Source: Pyrenophora tritici-repentis
Lineage: Eukaryota; Ascomycota; Dothideomycetes; Pleosporales; Pleosporaceae
Assembly: GCF_003171515.1 (NCBI RefSeq)
Contig: NC_089397.1
Coordinates: 1,426,001-1,490,000, forward strand
Reading direction: 5' to 3'
DNA length: 64,000 bases
Shown here: positions 23,601-34,104 of the stretch, in pieces
How positions within the stretch are numbered: the first letter of the stretch is position 1
How the letters are laid out: every line of letters begins with the position of its first letter
Made by a program: the position numbers and the translations under genes
Notes under the pieces: generated by a model
What the model saw: only the letters and a program-made list of their open reading frames with translations
Database searches by the model: none
Told to the model about the DNA's origin: nothing

Positions 23601-25045
23601 TAGGTTACTCCGCTTAACAACGCGATAGCCATGCTGATATATCTAACTCTTCTTACCTGTTGGCGCCTTAACTGGCTTCATGTATTGCTTCAGCCGCTCC
23701 CAATTAATCCTATCAAAGTGATCAGCCCCGTCAGTCTCCCACGTCGACCGGCCTGCGCCAGCGTCGTCTGCTATTAATCCAGTGCCAGCGTGGCTGCCCT
23801 CAGTGGGCGCGGCGATCTCAGCTTTAGGTTGCGACTCCAAAAATTGCGTTTCCCACGCTGGCTCAGACGGCGACTCAGTGGCCTGGCTAGCTAGGGCTTC
23901 TCGGGGCGACAGCGATCGCTGCGATAGGCGCAGTCGTTTAGCAGCTTTAGCAGCAACTGTAGGTGCGCCGCTACGCTTCTTTTGAGATTGGGGAGGCATT
24001 GTAACGCGTTGTTAAAAACGAACGATATAGGCGGAGGATAGAGGGGTGAGGGGAGCTCCGCTAGGTAATACGACTTAGTAGGACGCGCCACGACGCGTCA
24101 CGACGCGCTATCACGAGAAACTCCATCCTTTATCTATCCTTCACCCTCCACCCCTACAGCAGCGGCACAATCTCATCAATCTGGTAATCTAGATGTCACG
24201 GATTGATTGATTGAGCTACCAATCTAAAGACTAGCTTCTTGATTTGATTATAGCTTCAATCTGACAATCTCACAAGATCAATCTCACAATCCGGATTGAT
24301 TGTTGCGGACTCTGCACATACCTAGAAAGGTCCTGTCATCGCCTACGGAATTAAGGACTTCCACCCCGACTCGACACCGAGAACTATTATTAGCCTAAAC
24401 GATGAAGACGCGCGCAACATCATAAGCTTCAAGCGAAAGCTGCGAGACCCCATCAAGATGGTCGACTGTGTGCGCTTGAACTGCAATGGCGACATTATCA
24501 TGAACGGGCGTGCTAGATGCGAAATCATCAGCCTTCCCAAATTCCACGCCATCTTTCGACAGAACGCTACTCCTACCTCCATGCGCATGAAGCTACCCAT
24601 CACAGTGGCGAGTATTCCGGGAAGTGTGGAAATCTGGGATTCGAATAATCCAGATTTGGCATATTTCAGCGCTAACCACAACGAAGCTGCTGACGCTCTC
24701 AACGTGGGTTGCGATGAAAACGATTATGCTTGCTGGGGCTTTTCACCGCTTACTTGGGATGATTCTCAGGGTTCCTGCATTGTGGCACGCAAAGACAAGA
24801 AGCCGCTTCATCCTGACCATGTTGCTGCACTCGCCGAGTACTGCTCTGATCATCTCACGCCTATCTTCCAGATGCAGATAGAGAGCGAGGCGTTTCATTG
24901 GATAGATGGACAGATTTATTTCATCAGTAAGCAGAGCGTGCTTGATGAGATCACCAAGGACAAGTTTGAGGAGTTCTTCCGGGCATGGAAGGCGAGGCAG
25001 ACTCACCCGGGGACGCGTCAGCGCATCAGTCCCTACGATGTTTAG
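20607..25045 (+). CDS. MYND-type zinc-finger protein gene, intron interrupted by hAT element
   Basis: Two coding parts, 20607..21155 and 24326..25045, join in frame if everything between is spliced (donor GTAGGT at 21156, acceptor TAG at 24323-24325). Without the transposon and one copy of its target duplication this intron would be only 30 nt, which is short. The N-terminus has a MYND finger (LLRCAGCQRSYYCSEDCQKTAWPTH), but two positions expected to be zinc-binding Cys are Tyr (residues 18 and 51, codons 20658-20660 and 20757-20759). The rest has no recognised domain; an acidic hexanucleotide-repeat stretch (LDLDLGLD) lies near 21003. Alternative start: 20574. If the intron is not removed, translation runs into the element and stops at 21228-21230. 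Whether the gene still works is open. Confidence 0.65.
21175..21182 (+). repeat. hAT target-site duplication, left copy (CACATACC)
   Basis: CACATACC immediately before the element; the identical octamer follows it at 24315..24322. Eight-base duplications are characteristic of hAT insertion. Confidence 0.95.
21183..24314 (-). mobile_element. hAT-family DNA transposon, inactive
   Basis: A 3,132-bp element with about 19-bp terminal inverted repeats (left CAGACTCCGCAACAATCAA; right end matches in reverse complement with one mismatch) and an 8-bp target duplication. Subterminal repeats related to TCAAGTCAAGACAATC occur inverted at about 21196-21214 and 21298-21321. Short CACGACGCG repeats lie at 24081-24110, just upstream of the transposase, where its promoter should be. 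The transposase is on the minus strand and carries five in-frame stops. The element sits inside the intron of the MYND-finger gene, opposite in orientation to it. Confidence 0.93.
21386..23999 (-). pseudogene. hAT transposase with five in-frame stops
   Basis: Reading on the minus strand from ATG at 23999, a single frame continues after allowing two introns (22943..22987, ending TATAG but beginning GC; and 22078..22129, GTATAT...TATAG, both with GCTAAC branch sites). Recognisable parts: a BED-finger-like VWFVCRYCHSH, the catalytic-core segment ISFDGWTTKGGKRGFF, FVLDNASNNDTAI, RCSPHTINLIGQ, and the C-terminal dimerisation region (WIAMRSKYPCLSQFAIDIL, SSCECERLFSELGDLL). Stops are at 23643-23645, 23379-23381, 23316-23318, 21890-21892 and 21512-21514: four TAG and one TAA. 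Several TAGs stand where hAT proteins usually have Trp. The frame beyond the last stop continues to a TAG at 21386-21388. Confidence 0.9.
24315..24322 (+). repeat. hAT target-site duplication, right copy (CACATACC)
   Basis: Identical to 21175..21182; directly followed by TAG, which serves as the 3' splice site of the host intron. Confidence 0.95.
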
Positions 25046-25314
25046 TTTGGGAGGTGCGAGGGCAGGTACAGAGTTGAGTCCAAAGCTCACTTGAACATGT
25101 CACCGATTTCGGCACCCCAGAAGACCCTTGGGGTTGATAAGTATGCATTTGCAACAGCAAGATGGGGAGGTATGGGTTGCTATTCCAACTACATGGATGG
25201 CTGTAGATGCTCAATACGATCTTCATATCACCAAGAAAAATGGCGATGCTCAAGTCTTCCGCCCAACGTCTGAAACAATCTGCGTGTTGTTTATTTTCGT
25301 GACTCATGCTTTCC

Positions 25315-25780
25315 TCATAGCTTACTAGCAAACCCTCCCACGCCCTTCGTAAACAGCACTTCCATCGGTTTCGCCAACAAGTCCTCCTCTTTAAACGACT
25401 TTCCCATCTTCTGCGATATCCCACTCTTCATGTGTGTTTCTAGCGCTGCTTTATTTGCGTATCTGCGTGTACAAAAATTAGCCTCCCCAAACTTCCATAT
25501 ACGAGCATAGTGGTTGACAGATGTAGATTAACACATGACTTACGTCTCAAGTACAATGAATCTTGGCGCATCGCCGTTGGTCTCGCGTTGAAGATGATAC
25601 CGTAGCGTTCCAGGCTCATTATCTTTTATTGTCTTCGCAGCTGCGGATATGAGGCTTTCGACCTGGGGTAGCGGGGTTAATTTTGGGGTTGGGTTCGTGC
25701 GTAGTGGTGGGGACGCATACCCTGTCTGCCTTGCCTGGCTTGGGCGTAAGGATTGCCATGATGTCGAAGGGAGAGGACAT
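25315..25780 (-). CDS. ABM-domain (antibiotic biosynthesis monooxygenase-like) protein
   Basis: Three exons on the minus strand, 25780..25721, 25662..25544 and 25462..25315, give 108 residues; introns are GTATGC...CCAG and GTAAGT...GCAG. The sequence FDIMAILTPKPGKADRV, followed by EPGTLRYHLQRE and FIVLETYANKAALETHM, is the pattern of the small dimeric ferredoxin-like ABM fold (YgiN-type quinol monooxygenases and heme-degrading relatives). These proteins act without a bound cofactor or on quinol and anthrone substrates. The length matches the family (about 95-115 residues). No biosynthetic partner gene is adjacent, so a stress-related quinone function is as plausible as secondary metabolism. 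Confidence 0.85.
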
Positions 25781-26317
25781 TGTGATGTAATGTTTTATGC
25801 TTTTACAGATTGACGAAATTGAATAGCTCGAATTCGTACTTGAATCCTGGATGCGCAATTAGGTTTGAAGTAGTGAGGATGAAGAAGCCGGGCCTGGAGT
25901 GACAAGACGGCATTGTTGCTTGCATCACCGTCGGCTTCCTCCGCTCCGCTCCTCTTTCCTGGTGGAGCCGAAAGATGCCGAGGCACGATTGACATACCAT
26001 GACATCTTTTGTCATCTCAACCCTCTGCTGAATCCATTAATAGATGCTTCGCATTTGCCTTCCGCCCTTGCTGTTGTCGAAGAAAAGTGCTATGCTAATT
26101 GGAGCACGGCTGCATGATGCATGCGGCGTCAAGAGTCGCGCGGCTGTAAGTAACTTAAGTGACCCTCATCATGCCGCTGCATCACAGTTGTCTTCCATTC
26201 TCTACACCAGTTGTGTTGTCTCAATGTTCTTTCTATGCGCCACCAGCTTCTTTGAAGAAGATGTGCCGCAGAGATATTGATATTGATTAGTTCTGCCTCG
26301 CAAACATCGATTCATAA
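25781..26317. other. Intergenic, no feature recognised
   Basis: About 540 bases between two minus-strand genes; it must hold the ABM-gene promoter and the terminator of the membrane-protein gene. No repeat or motif stands out. Confidence 0.4.
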
Positions 26318-28052
26318 TCACAGATGTGGAAACACCTGTGACCATGCCGGTGTCTCATACACGCCTTTTGGAACCTTCCTTATACTGACAAAAGCCTCCA
26401 CCACGATATAACCTCGACTTAATATGTAACTTACCCCGCACAATACACACAATAGTGTGATAACTGCAGTACTTAACCACCCCAATTGTCGATTATTGTA
26501 TGTAATCCAGACCCTATTGATGACAGGAAAAACGTGAGCTAAGAGATTGGTGACTAACCAGAAGGCTGCACAGAACGTCACCCAGATGGAGCTCATCCGC
26601 CAAAATAGCTGTTCCAGTGCGGTAGGGAAGAAATAGTCCCAAGCAGCGACGTGAATGGCACCATACGCCATCGACGCACCCCAGAGTACCATACCCATAA
26701 TTAGAGACTGGGTGCTTCGTAACAGGCCTTCGTTAGGCCAGTCAAGGGCATTTGGCTGCACCAGCTCGCCCACATAGAGAAGTGAATATTGCTGAACGTT
26801 CGCATCGGTTTGTTGGGTGAGTGAAGCTTCTAGATATGGGTAGAGTCCGACGGCTTTCGCTGCCAGACGTCTTACTTCCGAGGTAAATTCCATGTCCGGT
26901 GCAGGCGACATGGGCCCGCGATCGCGTTCAGACGGCTGGCTACTTGGTCGTAGACCAAATCGACCGTCTACAGCAAATACAGTGTCATGACGATGACCGT
27001 CGTCGGATGCCTCTCCCCCTCCGAAATAGGCAAGCTTCGCGAGCTCAGGAGTAGCTGAGCGAAAACGAGAAAATCTGCCTGATGGTTTTTCACCACTCAT
27101 TCGACTTGCTAGGTACATGTACGCAGCCAATGACAACCACTCGCCTTTGAGGACGGTCGGCGATTCGACTTGGCAAGGTTTGTGCCACCACAGAACGTAC
27201 ATTATCAAGGCACAGACGACATGAGCCACCACGTGGACTTCGAGCAGTGTAGTCGGTAGACCAGTGGCTGCTCGACTTATAACTTGTACAATCATCCAGC
27301 CCGCCTGGACACATACGAGTAGCTTAGCAAGGCCATCAGCCTTGTTCTTGTCTTGAATATCATGAAGCGAGACTTCTGGTAGGTGTCCGCATTTCGTGAG
27401 TAGCACAACACCGCGGGCAGTTAATGTGAGGCGTTTGAAGCCGCCAAATAGAGGCTTGTATTGATCATGGGGATCGTCGAGGTCGATTGCGAAGCCTCCC
27501 ATAGTACCATAGAAGCCGTGCGCGATAGTCCATGGGGCACGTTTAGGTGTGTTGGGAGCATCTCCCCCAGTTATTACCGTCGTCTATTGATAGTCAGTGC
27601 TGCTCTTGCAGAAGAATTGCTGGGTTTAGCTTCTCATTCCAGCCTGTCCCAACGCTCTCTTCTCTCGATACTTGCTCGATTTCGTATCGTAACTGGCGTG
27701 CAGAAGCCAGTTGCCTCCAAGCGGTGTAGAGTATTAACTCAGGCGCAAATAAGCCAAGCACACACCACTGAAACTCTCGGAGCAGTGTTCGGTAGCTGCC
27801 TTCAGCTTTGCGCGGTACGTTCAAATGTACCGCTGAGTAGACGCATAGACCAAGGGTGGCGAAGCAACTGATGAGTAGAGAGATGGTGTCGCGTTGGTTG
27901 TCTTCTTCCACAAATCCTATGGTATCTGTCGTGTTTACTGTACCGGTGCCCATCACAAAAACACTGCTAACAAATGCGAAAACGAAGTTCACGGTGGTTG
28001 TGCCTGACAACATGGTCGACGATGATGGCTCCAGGCCCAGTAATCGGAGCAT
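26318..28052 (-). CDS. Multi-pass membrane protein of unknown function
   Basis: Exons 28052..27654 and 27583..26318 (minus strand), joined by a 70-nt intron with a weak donor (GTTGGG), a CTGAC branch site and an ATAG acceptor; the join keeps the frame (REES then TTVITGG). About 554 residues. The first exon has hydrophobic spans (FVFAFVSSVFVMGTG, ISLLISCFATLGLCVYSAV, WCVLGLFAPELILYTAW). The second opens with HGFYGTMGGFAIDL, a motif I associate with a fungal family of large uncharacterised membrane proteins, then has further spans (IVQVISRAATGL, VHVVAHVVCALIMYVLWW, LIMGMVLWGASMAYGAIHVA, WVTFCAAFWLVTNLL, LSTAVITLLCVLCGVSYIL). The central cytosolic-looking part is hydrophilic. No function is known to me. 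Confidence 0.75.
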
Positions 28053-28633
28053 AATTCGAGGTTACGGGACCTCCCGCTTATACTATCGTGCTGGTATCCT
28101 GTGGTTTCTACTGTGCCTCCATTGCGCAGTAGCTCCCACTGGGGGCGGCAAGACAGACACGCGCAAGCCTCCCGATAAGCGTATCAGCCGTCGGCCGAAA
28201 CTGTATGCGCAGTCCGACGGAAGTTGTGAGGATCTGAACTCCAAAGACGCATATCCGCTTGAAGCTTGACGAATGAACAGTTGGTGATCGCACCCTGATG
28301 CAGGTTCTTCTACTGCACCGCAAAGCTCTGAAACAGGTGGCGTTGAGATATCGGCATGACCTCAAAATGCGCGCGCAAACGGCCCCTAGATCCTTCAATT
28401 CCATGGCACTATCCATGCTATATTGGGTGATATCTTCGGGATAGACGTCAGTCTATTCGCTTGGAGTGAGGCATTGAAGGATGCGAGTGATCAAGGTGCG
28501 TTTTCAAGTGATCCGTGCATCCACCTTCCCTACCGGTATTCCTCACTAGTCCCCGCTGTCGTAGCCGCCCTGCTCAAACTCACAAAATACATCCCTCTTA
28601 GTATCAACAAACTGCGAATACTAGCTGGATGAT
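28053..28633. other. Intergenic between divergent genes
   Basis: Divergent promoter region of the membrane protein (minus) and the PAQR receptor (plus). Short open frames here lack coding character. Confidence 0.4.
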
Positions 28634-29980
28634 ATGGGTATTCGATCCCGGAAAGAATCTTCCACCATAAACGCAGAGCGGAGAGTATGTGAGTTCCCGT
28701 CGTCTATCGAACCTTCGGCTTACCTTTCCAAGGCTGCTCCAGACGACCGAATGAAGAACAAATCCCTAAGCTCCCTATTGACATGGGACGAAATTCGTAG
28801 GCATGGGTATCATTGATGAAATGGATTCACACTGATTGGCATTACAGCATCATGGTATCAGTAAGGCCGATCTTAATACTACACCTTACGCGATAATACT
28901 TATCAGAACCAAGAGACAACGAGTACATACTGTCGAGCTACCGGTGCGTATCAAACATGTAATACTCCCATGCTTAATACCAACATGATATAAATTTAGT
29001 GCGGTATCTAAATCGTATAAACGATCGTTTGAGAGCATTCTAGGTATCCACAATGAAACAGGTACTGCCGCTTCCGATATGCCAGTATTCCGGCTGATTG
29101 ATTCAAGTCAATATATTCTCGCATTTGCTCGGCTCTATGCTATTCTTCACGCTTCCTATACCCGTATACTACACGTTACAGCCGATATACAATGCAGCAA
29201 ACACAGCAGACGTTGTCGTTTTCTCAACGTTCTTTTTCGGTGTCGCTATCTGCTTCGCGCTTTCAGCAACGTACGACTACCCCACCAGCTACTATATCGG
29301 CAATGACCAATTTTAACTACAGTTTTCATATCTTCAACAATCACAGCGAGAACGTCCATATTTTCGGTAATCAGCTGGACTACGTAGGCACTTCCACTGT
29401 CCCGCTTCCAATCATTGACTAATCATCTTAGCTGGGTATCGTCATTTTGATGTGGGGATCTACTATACCATGCGTATACTACGGTTTTTACTGTACTCCA
29501 TCGCTCCAGAAAATATATTACACGCTGGTTTCAGTCTTAGCAGCCGGCTGTGTCTACGCAACGCTGCATCCCGCTTTTCGACGCCCCAAATATCGACCCT
29601 ACCGTGCAATCATGTACGCTGGTCTGGGATTGTCTTTCATCATTCCCATTATCCATGGTATCATGAAATTCGGCTGGGAAACGCAGATGTGGAGGATGAG
29701 TCTCGATTGGATGGCTTTGATGACGATTTTTAACCTCACGGGCGGTGCGCTATATGCTATGAGGGTAAGTAGACAACATCCAAAGAAATACGGCTAGGGA
29801 ATTGGAAAACTGATCAGTTTCTAGATTCCTGAGAAGTGGTACCCATATCGATTCGATATCTGGGGCTCGAGCCATCAGATCATGCATTGTCTGGTTATTT
29901 GCGCTGGCATAGCGCATTTATTTGGACTGCTTAGGGCTTTCGACCATATTCATGGTCGTGGGAATATTTGCGACAGTTGA
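28634..29980 (+). CDS. Haemolysin-III / adiponectin-receptor family (PAQR) membrane protein
   Basis: Seven exons: 28634..28796, 28907..28943, 29000..29061, 29108..29270, 29323..29383, 29432..29764 and 29825..29980, joining in frame to 324 residues. Conserved PAQR landmarks appear at the joins: LLTWDEI and DNEYILSSYR (before helix 1), SFESILGIHNETVNIFSHLLG with the first metal-binding His, then ICFALSATFH, GSTIPCVYYGFYC, and SSHQIMHCLVICAGIAHLFGLL with the C-terminal H-x3-H pair. Seven membrane spans are expected. Yeast relatives (Izh proteins) affect zinc and sterol balance, and animal members have ceramidase activity using the same His residues. The gene is convergent with the S51 peptidase gene, with about 130 bp between the coding ends. 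Confidence 0.9.
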
Positions 29981-30113
29981 TTTGAGCTCTCGCGCTCAGT
30001 CTGCGATGTGGAATCAGCGACACTATCACCGGATTCGAAAGCACAATTACGTCCTTAGGTACAGGAAGCAACGATTGCGATGCTCCAACAACTACTTTAG
30101 TTCTTCCGGCAAT

Positions 30114-31047
30114 CTAAGATTCAATCACCTTCCTCGTCCCAAGATCATATTTATCTCCCTCCTTCAAAAAGTAGAATCTCGCATTGGAGGGTGGAAGAGG
30201 CCGTTCCCAGCTCCCCTCCCTGGACCAAAAACCACCGTCGTAAATCAAAGCGTACGTGCGCCCTATCACCTCCATCTCATTCTTGTTCACCACCAACGCA
30301 GTGTCTTCGTCTATCGCCAGACCGAGCAACTCTGGGTGAGCATCTATAATTTCAAACATGTCGAAATGTCTATTGCGGACTAAAACATGCTGGTCGATGG
30401 CAGAGTTCTTAAGATATCCAAAACCAACAGTATGATCACCTGCCATTCCATCGTTAGCCATTCATCCCAGACGCGACAATCTTCGAGAACTCAGGGGACT
30501 TACCAATCATGATTGTGTTGTTCGCCGTATCCCCACGAGCCAGAAAACTCCCAATGATGCTCGCGCCAGCACTAGATCCGGAGATTACACCCCCAGCATC
30601 CAGCACCTTTTGGAAGGCCACCTCAGTCTTGGTCCCCGCATAAGCATCCACGAGTCGCCACTGCCTGCCTCCGGCGAAGAAGATGCCTTTTGCTTCGAGC
30701 AATGGCGCGATAAATGCATCGGTATCAGCGACGGCAGGATCATAGGTATGAAGTACCGTTACATTGGTAGCTCCATACTTGCGAAAAGACGCCGCTGTAG
30801 TGAAGTTCTGGTCGTATGTTGGGTCACCGCCTGCGGTCGGAACAACAACGATAGGTGCGCCGGGGCCGCCGGCAAGGGAGATGATGCGCTGGTAGATGCT
30901 CTCGCTTTGTAGGTTACCTCCTACGATGACTAGATGGCCATTTTCAGGACCGATGTATGTTGTATTGGTACCGTTTGTTCCGTATGTAGGAGTTGCAAGG
31001 GCCGTGACTGCGAGTGCAGCAGTGGAGAAGAACGTAGTGAGCCTCAT
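30114..31047 (-). CDS. Secreted peptidase family S51 (cyanophycinase-like)
   Basis: Exons 31047..30504 and 30439..30114 (minus strand; intron GTAAGT...GCAG, 64 nt) give 289 residues. A clear signal peptide (TTFFSTAALAVTALATPTYG) is followed by GHLVIVGGNLQSESIYQRII, APIVVVPTAGGDP, GIFFAGGRQWRLVDAYAGT and GGVISGSSAGASIIGSFLARGD. The Ser in S-S-A-G-A is the expected nucleophile of the S51 catalytic triad (dipeptidase E/cyanophycinase fold). The second exon carries the conserved GFGYLKNSAIDQHVLVRNRH segment, with ligand His residues. Bacterial relatives cut the Asp-Arg storage polymer cyanophycin; the fungal secreted substrate is unknown. N-glycosylation sites (NGTNTT, NFTT, NNTI) fit secretion. 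Confidence 0.88.
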
Positions 31048-31497
31048 TTTCTTATATCTTGGGGAAACTGCTGCGATGCTCCACTATCCAATCTGCCTCT
31101 ACACACACTTATATAAAGAACAATCTTCGAGGTGTTTTATCACGATGTTTTGGCTGGGCATCGCATCATCGCAGTACTTTAGGCGCGATCGACGCTACCT
31201 GCCTTAACGAGATTAAACCGTCGTGAGAGCCCCACTTATCGACTTCCGGACACGTTTGTATAGAGATAGGCAAAAGATGGCCAAAGGCACCACGGCACTG
31301 AGATGGCTGATCAATGAAGCTGAAGCAGACCTCGGGAAGGGTTAGCATGGTTTTGTGTAATAAAGGAGCCCAACTAGGAGACGCTAAGCGACGTGATGAT
31401 ATCACTGCGAGCGGCATTCGACATCGCGGTGCATACACGGCCATCCCGATGTCTGGTATCTACTTAATTAGGATGGCCTATCGTGTAAAAAAAATCT
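31048..31497. other. Intergenic, no feature recognised
   Basis: Upstream of the S51 gene. TATATAA at about 31110 may be its TATA box (some 65 bp before the ATG on the minus strand). Nothing else seen. Confidence 0.4.
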
Positions 31498-32342
31498 CTA
31501 TGAGTCTTGAGGCTTCTTAAGCTGTGTTGCCTCATCCATCCGCTCCCCACCCTGTTTTCGAAACACCCCGATTTTCTGCCCGTTATTGGGTGTCGGCATT
31601 AGTCTCACTTCCAACTTCTCTACTGGTTTCTCGTTCAACCGCTCTGTCACACGTCCAGGAATTTTGGTATACACGTCGCGAGCCATCTGGCTCACGCGCA
31701 TTGCTTCTCGGCTGAGCCCACAGGTCCCGGAGGTGCGATTGTAGCCTCGCCCTGCCATATGGCTGCAGGTCTTGCTATCATCCTGGAGGGAGATATGGCA
31801 TTGACCAATGTGTCGCCTTGTTTCCGGTCGTAAGTCAATCTTTTCGCGTACCTCTGCAGCGATTCTGCGCAAAAACTTGTGTGCCACGACGGCCTGTTCC
31901 CCGAGCGAGAACGGAAAGAAAGGTATCACTTCGTCAATGCGTGATTCAAAGGGATCCTGAAAGAGTCAGCTCCATGTCTTTTGCTACTTTCACTAGGTAG
32001 GTCCATACACCCCATATTTCTCGGAATGTGTCCCTAAGGCTGCTCACAAGGGGCTCAAGACCAGTAGTCAGCTTTTCCTTGTCTGTGAGTTTCTTTACGT
32101 TCAGTTCGTGAAACGATGCGATCTTCTCGTTGCCACGATTGCTTGCCAAAATCCAGATGGTCCTGCGGCAGTCAGCCTCTTGGTTTGTCCCCCGATCTCG
32201 GTAAAGCCCTGTTTACGATGATCAGCTACACTCGATTAAATTCGGTAGAGATATCGCGCGACTAACCTTCAGACAACGTCGTCAGGAGAAAATTACAAAC
32301 TTCTTGAGTTGTCTTATCATACTCATTGAAGTTATCAGACAA
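31498..32342 (-). pseudogene. 5'-truncated AAA ATPase (Clp/torsin-like fungal family)
   Basis: Minus-strand exons 32342..32267, 32208..about 32005 and about 31954..31498 can be joined by intron-like gaps (the first 58 nt, GTTAGT...ACAG; the second about 50 nt, GTGGAC...TCAG with GCTGAC). They read FNEYDKTTQEV, then TIWILASNRGNEKI (sensor region after Walker B), then DPFESRIDEVIPFFPFS, the usual late part of a fungal ClpB-like AAA+ ATPase. The frame is closed just upstream by a TGA at 32343-32345. No Walker A motif or N-terminal domain was found in the following 1.5 kb, so the front half is missing. Read as a decaying fragment rather than a working gene. Confidence 0.65.
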
Positions 32343-32345
32343 TCA

Positions 32346-34104
32346 GTTGAGTTTAAAACTGTAAACGAACCACCCCAGCGTCAACGCAACCGATTGATAT
32401 CTTTCAGAAATCTGTTCGCCAGAATCTGAATGCTTCTACATATCATTCTAAAGACATTTGCTTGCCGTGGCGCCTTCAATTAACACAGAATGTGCCACGC
32501 GATAATCAACGAGACATATATCTTTACTATTGATATATTTTACATGGCCCCATAGGCAGATGCCATGACAGATCTTGCATATGCATATTCTCCTATCCGA
32601 AACCGGGACGCTTAGATCTTTGCGCAGACCTTGCGAAGGTCATGAATCTAGCCTGTATGTGGACCCGTGTCACACTCAAAACATATCGGGCTGCTAACAA
32701 GCAAGCTTCTGTAGGTAAGAGAGTGTGTGCCGAAGAGCCAAATTGCGTCGCGGCACCTGGACAGGGGGTGCATCCCTGATTTGGCTTAGCGTCGGTACCG
32801 ACCGGTAACTTACCGGTAATACCAGTATCCACTACAGTAGTGCCATGCCGTGCACTCCCTTCACGACCGTTGTTTCCTTACCCGAAAGCAAAAGCAAAGC
32901 TACCATCTTCAGCTCTTCTATACTCGCTGTAACACTATTAGGTCTGGGATCGAAGTCAGAGCATCTCCAACCTGTCGAAGGGCGGGCCGGAAGTTGTGAG
33001 AATGCCAGTTTGGTGACCGCAACTTCACAGGTGCCGAACGGATGCAGATCGCGAATTTGAAATTTCGATTCATGTACATAGCCCTAGCCTCCAGGGTAGC
33101 CGAGCGCTGACTGTACCGATATGGATAGATCTGAGATAGGAGGCAGGTACCTAAGGCTCCAAGGGCGCATCAATCTCATCCTGGCCTCCGATCAGCCCAC
33201 ATATCTAGATATTGCAGTCGAGAGCAAGTCTCTGGGGATCAGCCGGGAAATGTTCGAAATTACGATCACCATGCACACTGCAAAACGTTCTCCGTAAGAC
33301 GCACGCTGCTACCCCTCCAATACGACCGGGAACTCAACCGCAAAATAAACTTCTATTGCGCTCCAACGATTGTTCAGCCAAGAAGTCACCAAAATGCAGC
33401 AGCCCATGTGATACTCAGACCATAACTGCAACGGGAAACGTTCGCCGACAATTTCAGTTTCATTGGCAATGTCAAACTTCCAGCGTCCAATACACGGCCG
33501 GCGACTCGGCCAATTGTCCATCAGCTTACAGCTTACGCTGATTTTCAACTTTCTAGAATTGCACATCCCTGTTTCCTACACTCCCTCCACTCTCTCGTGT
33601 TCGACATCTTCGGCCTTCATGATGCTACGAGATCCCTACACATGCTACTTGAGCAGCTGGAAAGCAAGGGCTGTGTATTCAGAGGTTCGTTGGAGTATAT
33701 CAACAAACATCCTCGGTGCTACTCGTCTCTGCAGCTGCTGACCCGTCTGAACAGCGCATCCCTGCGTCTCCCTGTCATTTGTCGTAGGATTTTACGAGCT
33801 GCTGATGCAACTGATGCCGAACTACATACAGAATCCATGCCTCATCCTCGGTTGTGGCTGTCTTACATACATGCACACGATTGACTAGGTTTGCCGAGAA
33901 TCGCGCATGGATCTATCTCAATTCGTTGTTTCTAGATACGATGTCTGTCCTTTATCTCTCTCCCTGTTCGATGCTCATCTCGTCGTTTCCAGCACGTCGG
34001 GGTCTTATACCCCCCACTTCTTCAATTTCCTGCATCAGCCTGCACGTGTGGGACAATTCCATTCTTTTCATTCTCTTTATCAGATATATGCGGCATCTCT
34101 CACG
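32346..34104. other. Gene-poor stretch between AAA relic and GT34 gene
   Basis: About 1.75 kb with only short, unrelated open frames. No lost 5' half of the AAA gene and no transposon ends were recognised. Confidence 0.5.

Noticed and set aside
28634..28660. tRNA T-arm-like TTCGATCCC
   Set aside because: No acceptor or anticodon stems around it, and it lies in the first exon of the PAQR gene.
33907..34104. N-terminal extension of the GT34 enzyme
   Set aside because: It would place about 66 non-conserved residues before the type II membrane anchor; the ATG at 34105 fits the family better.
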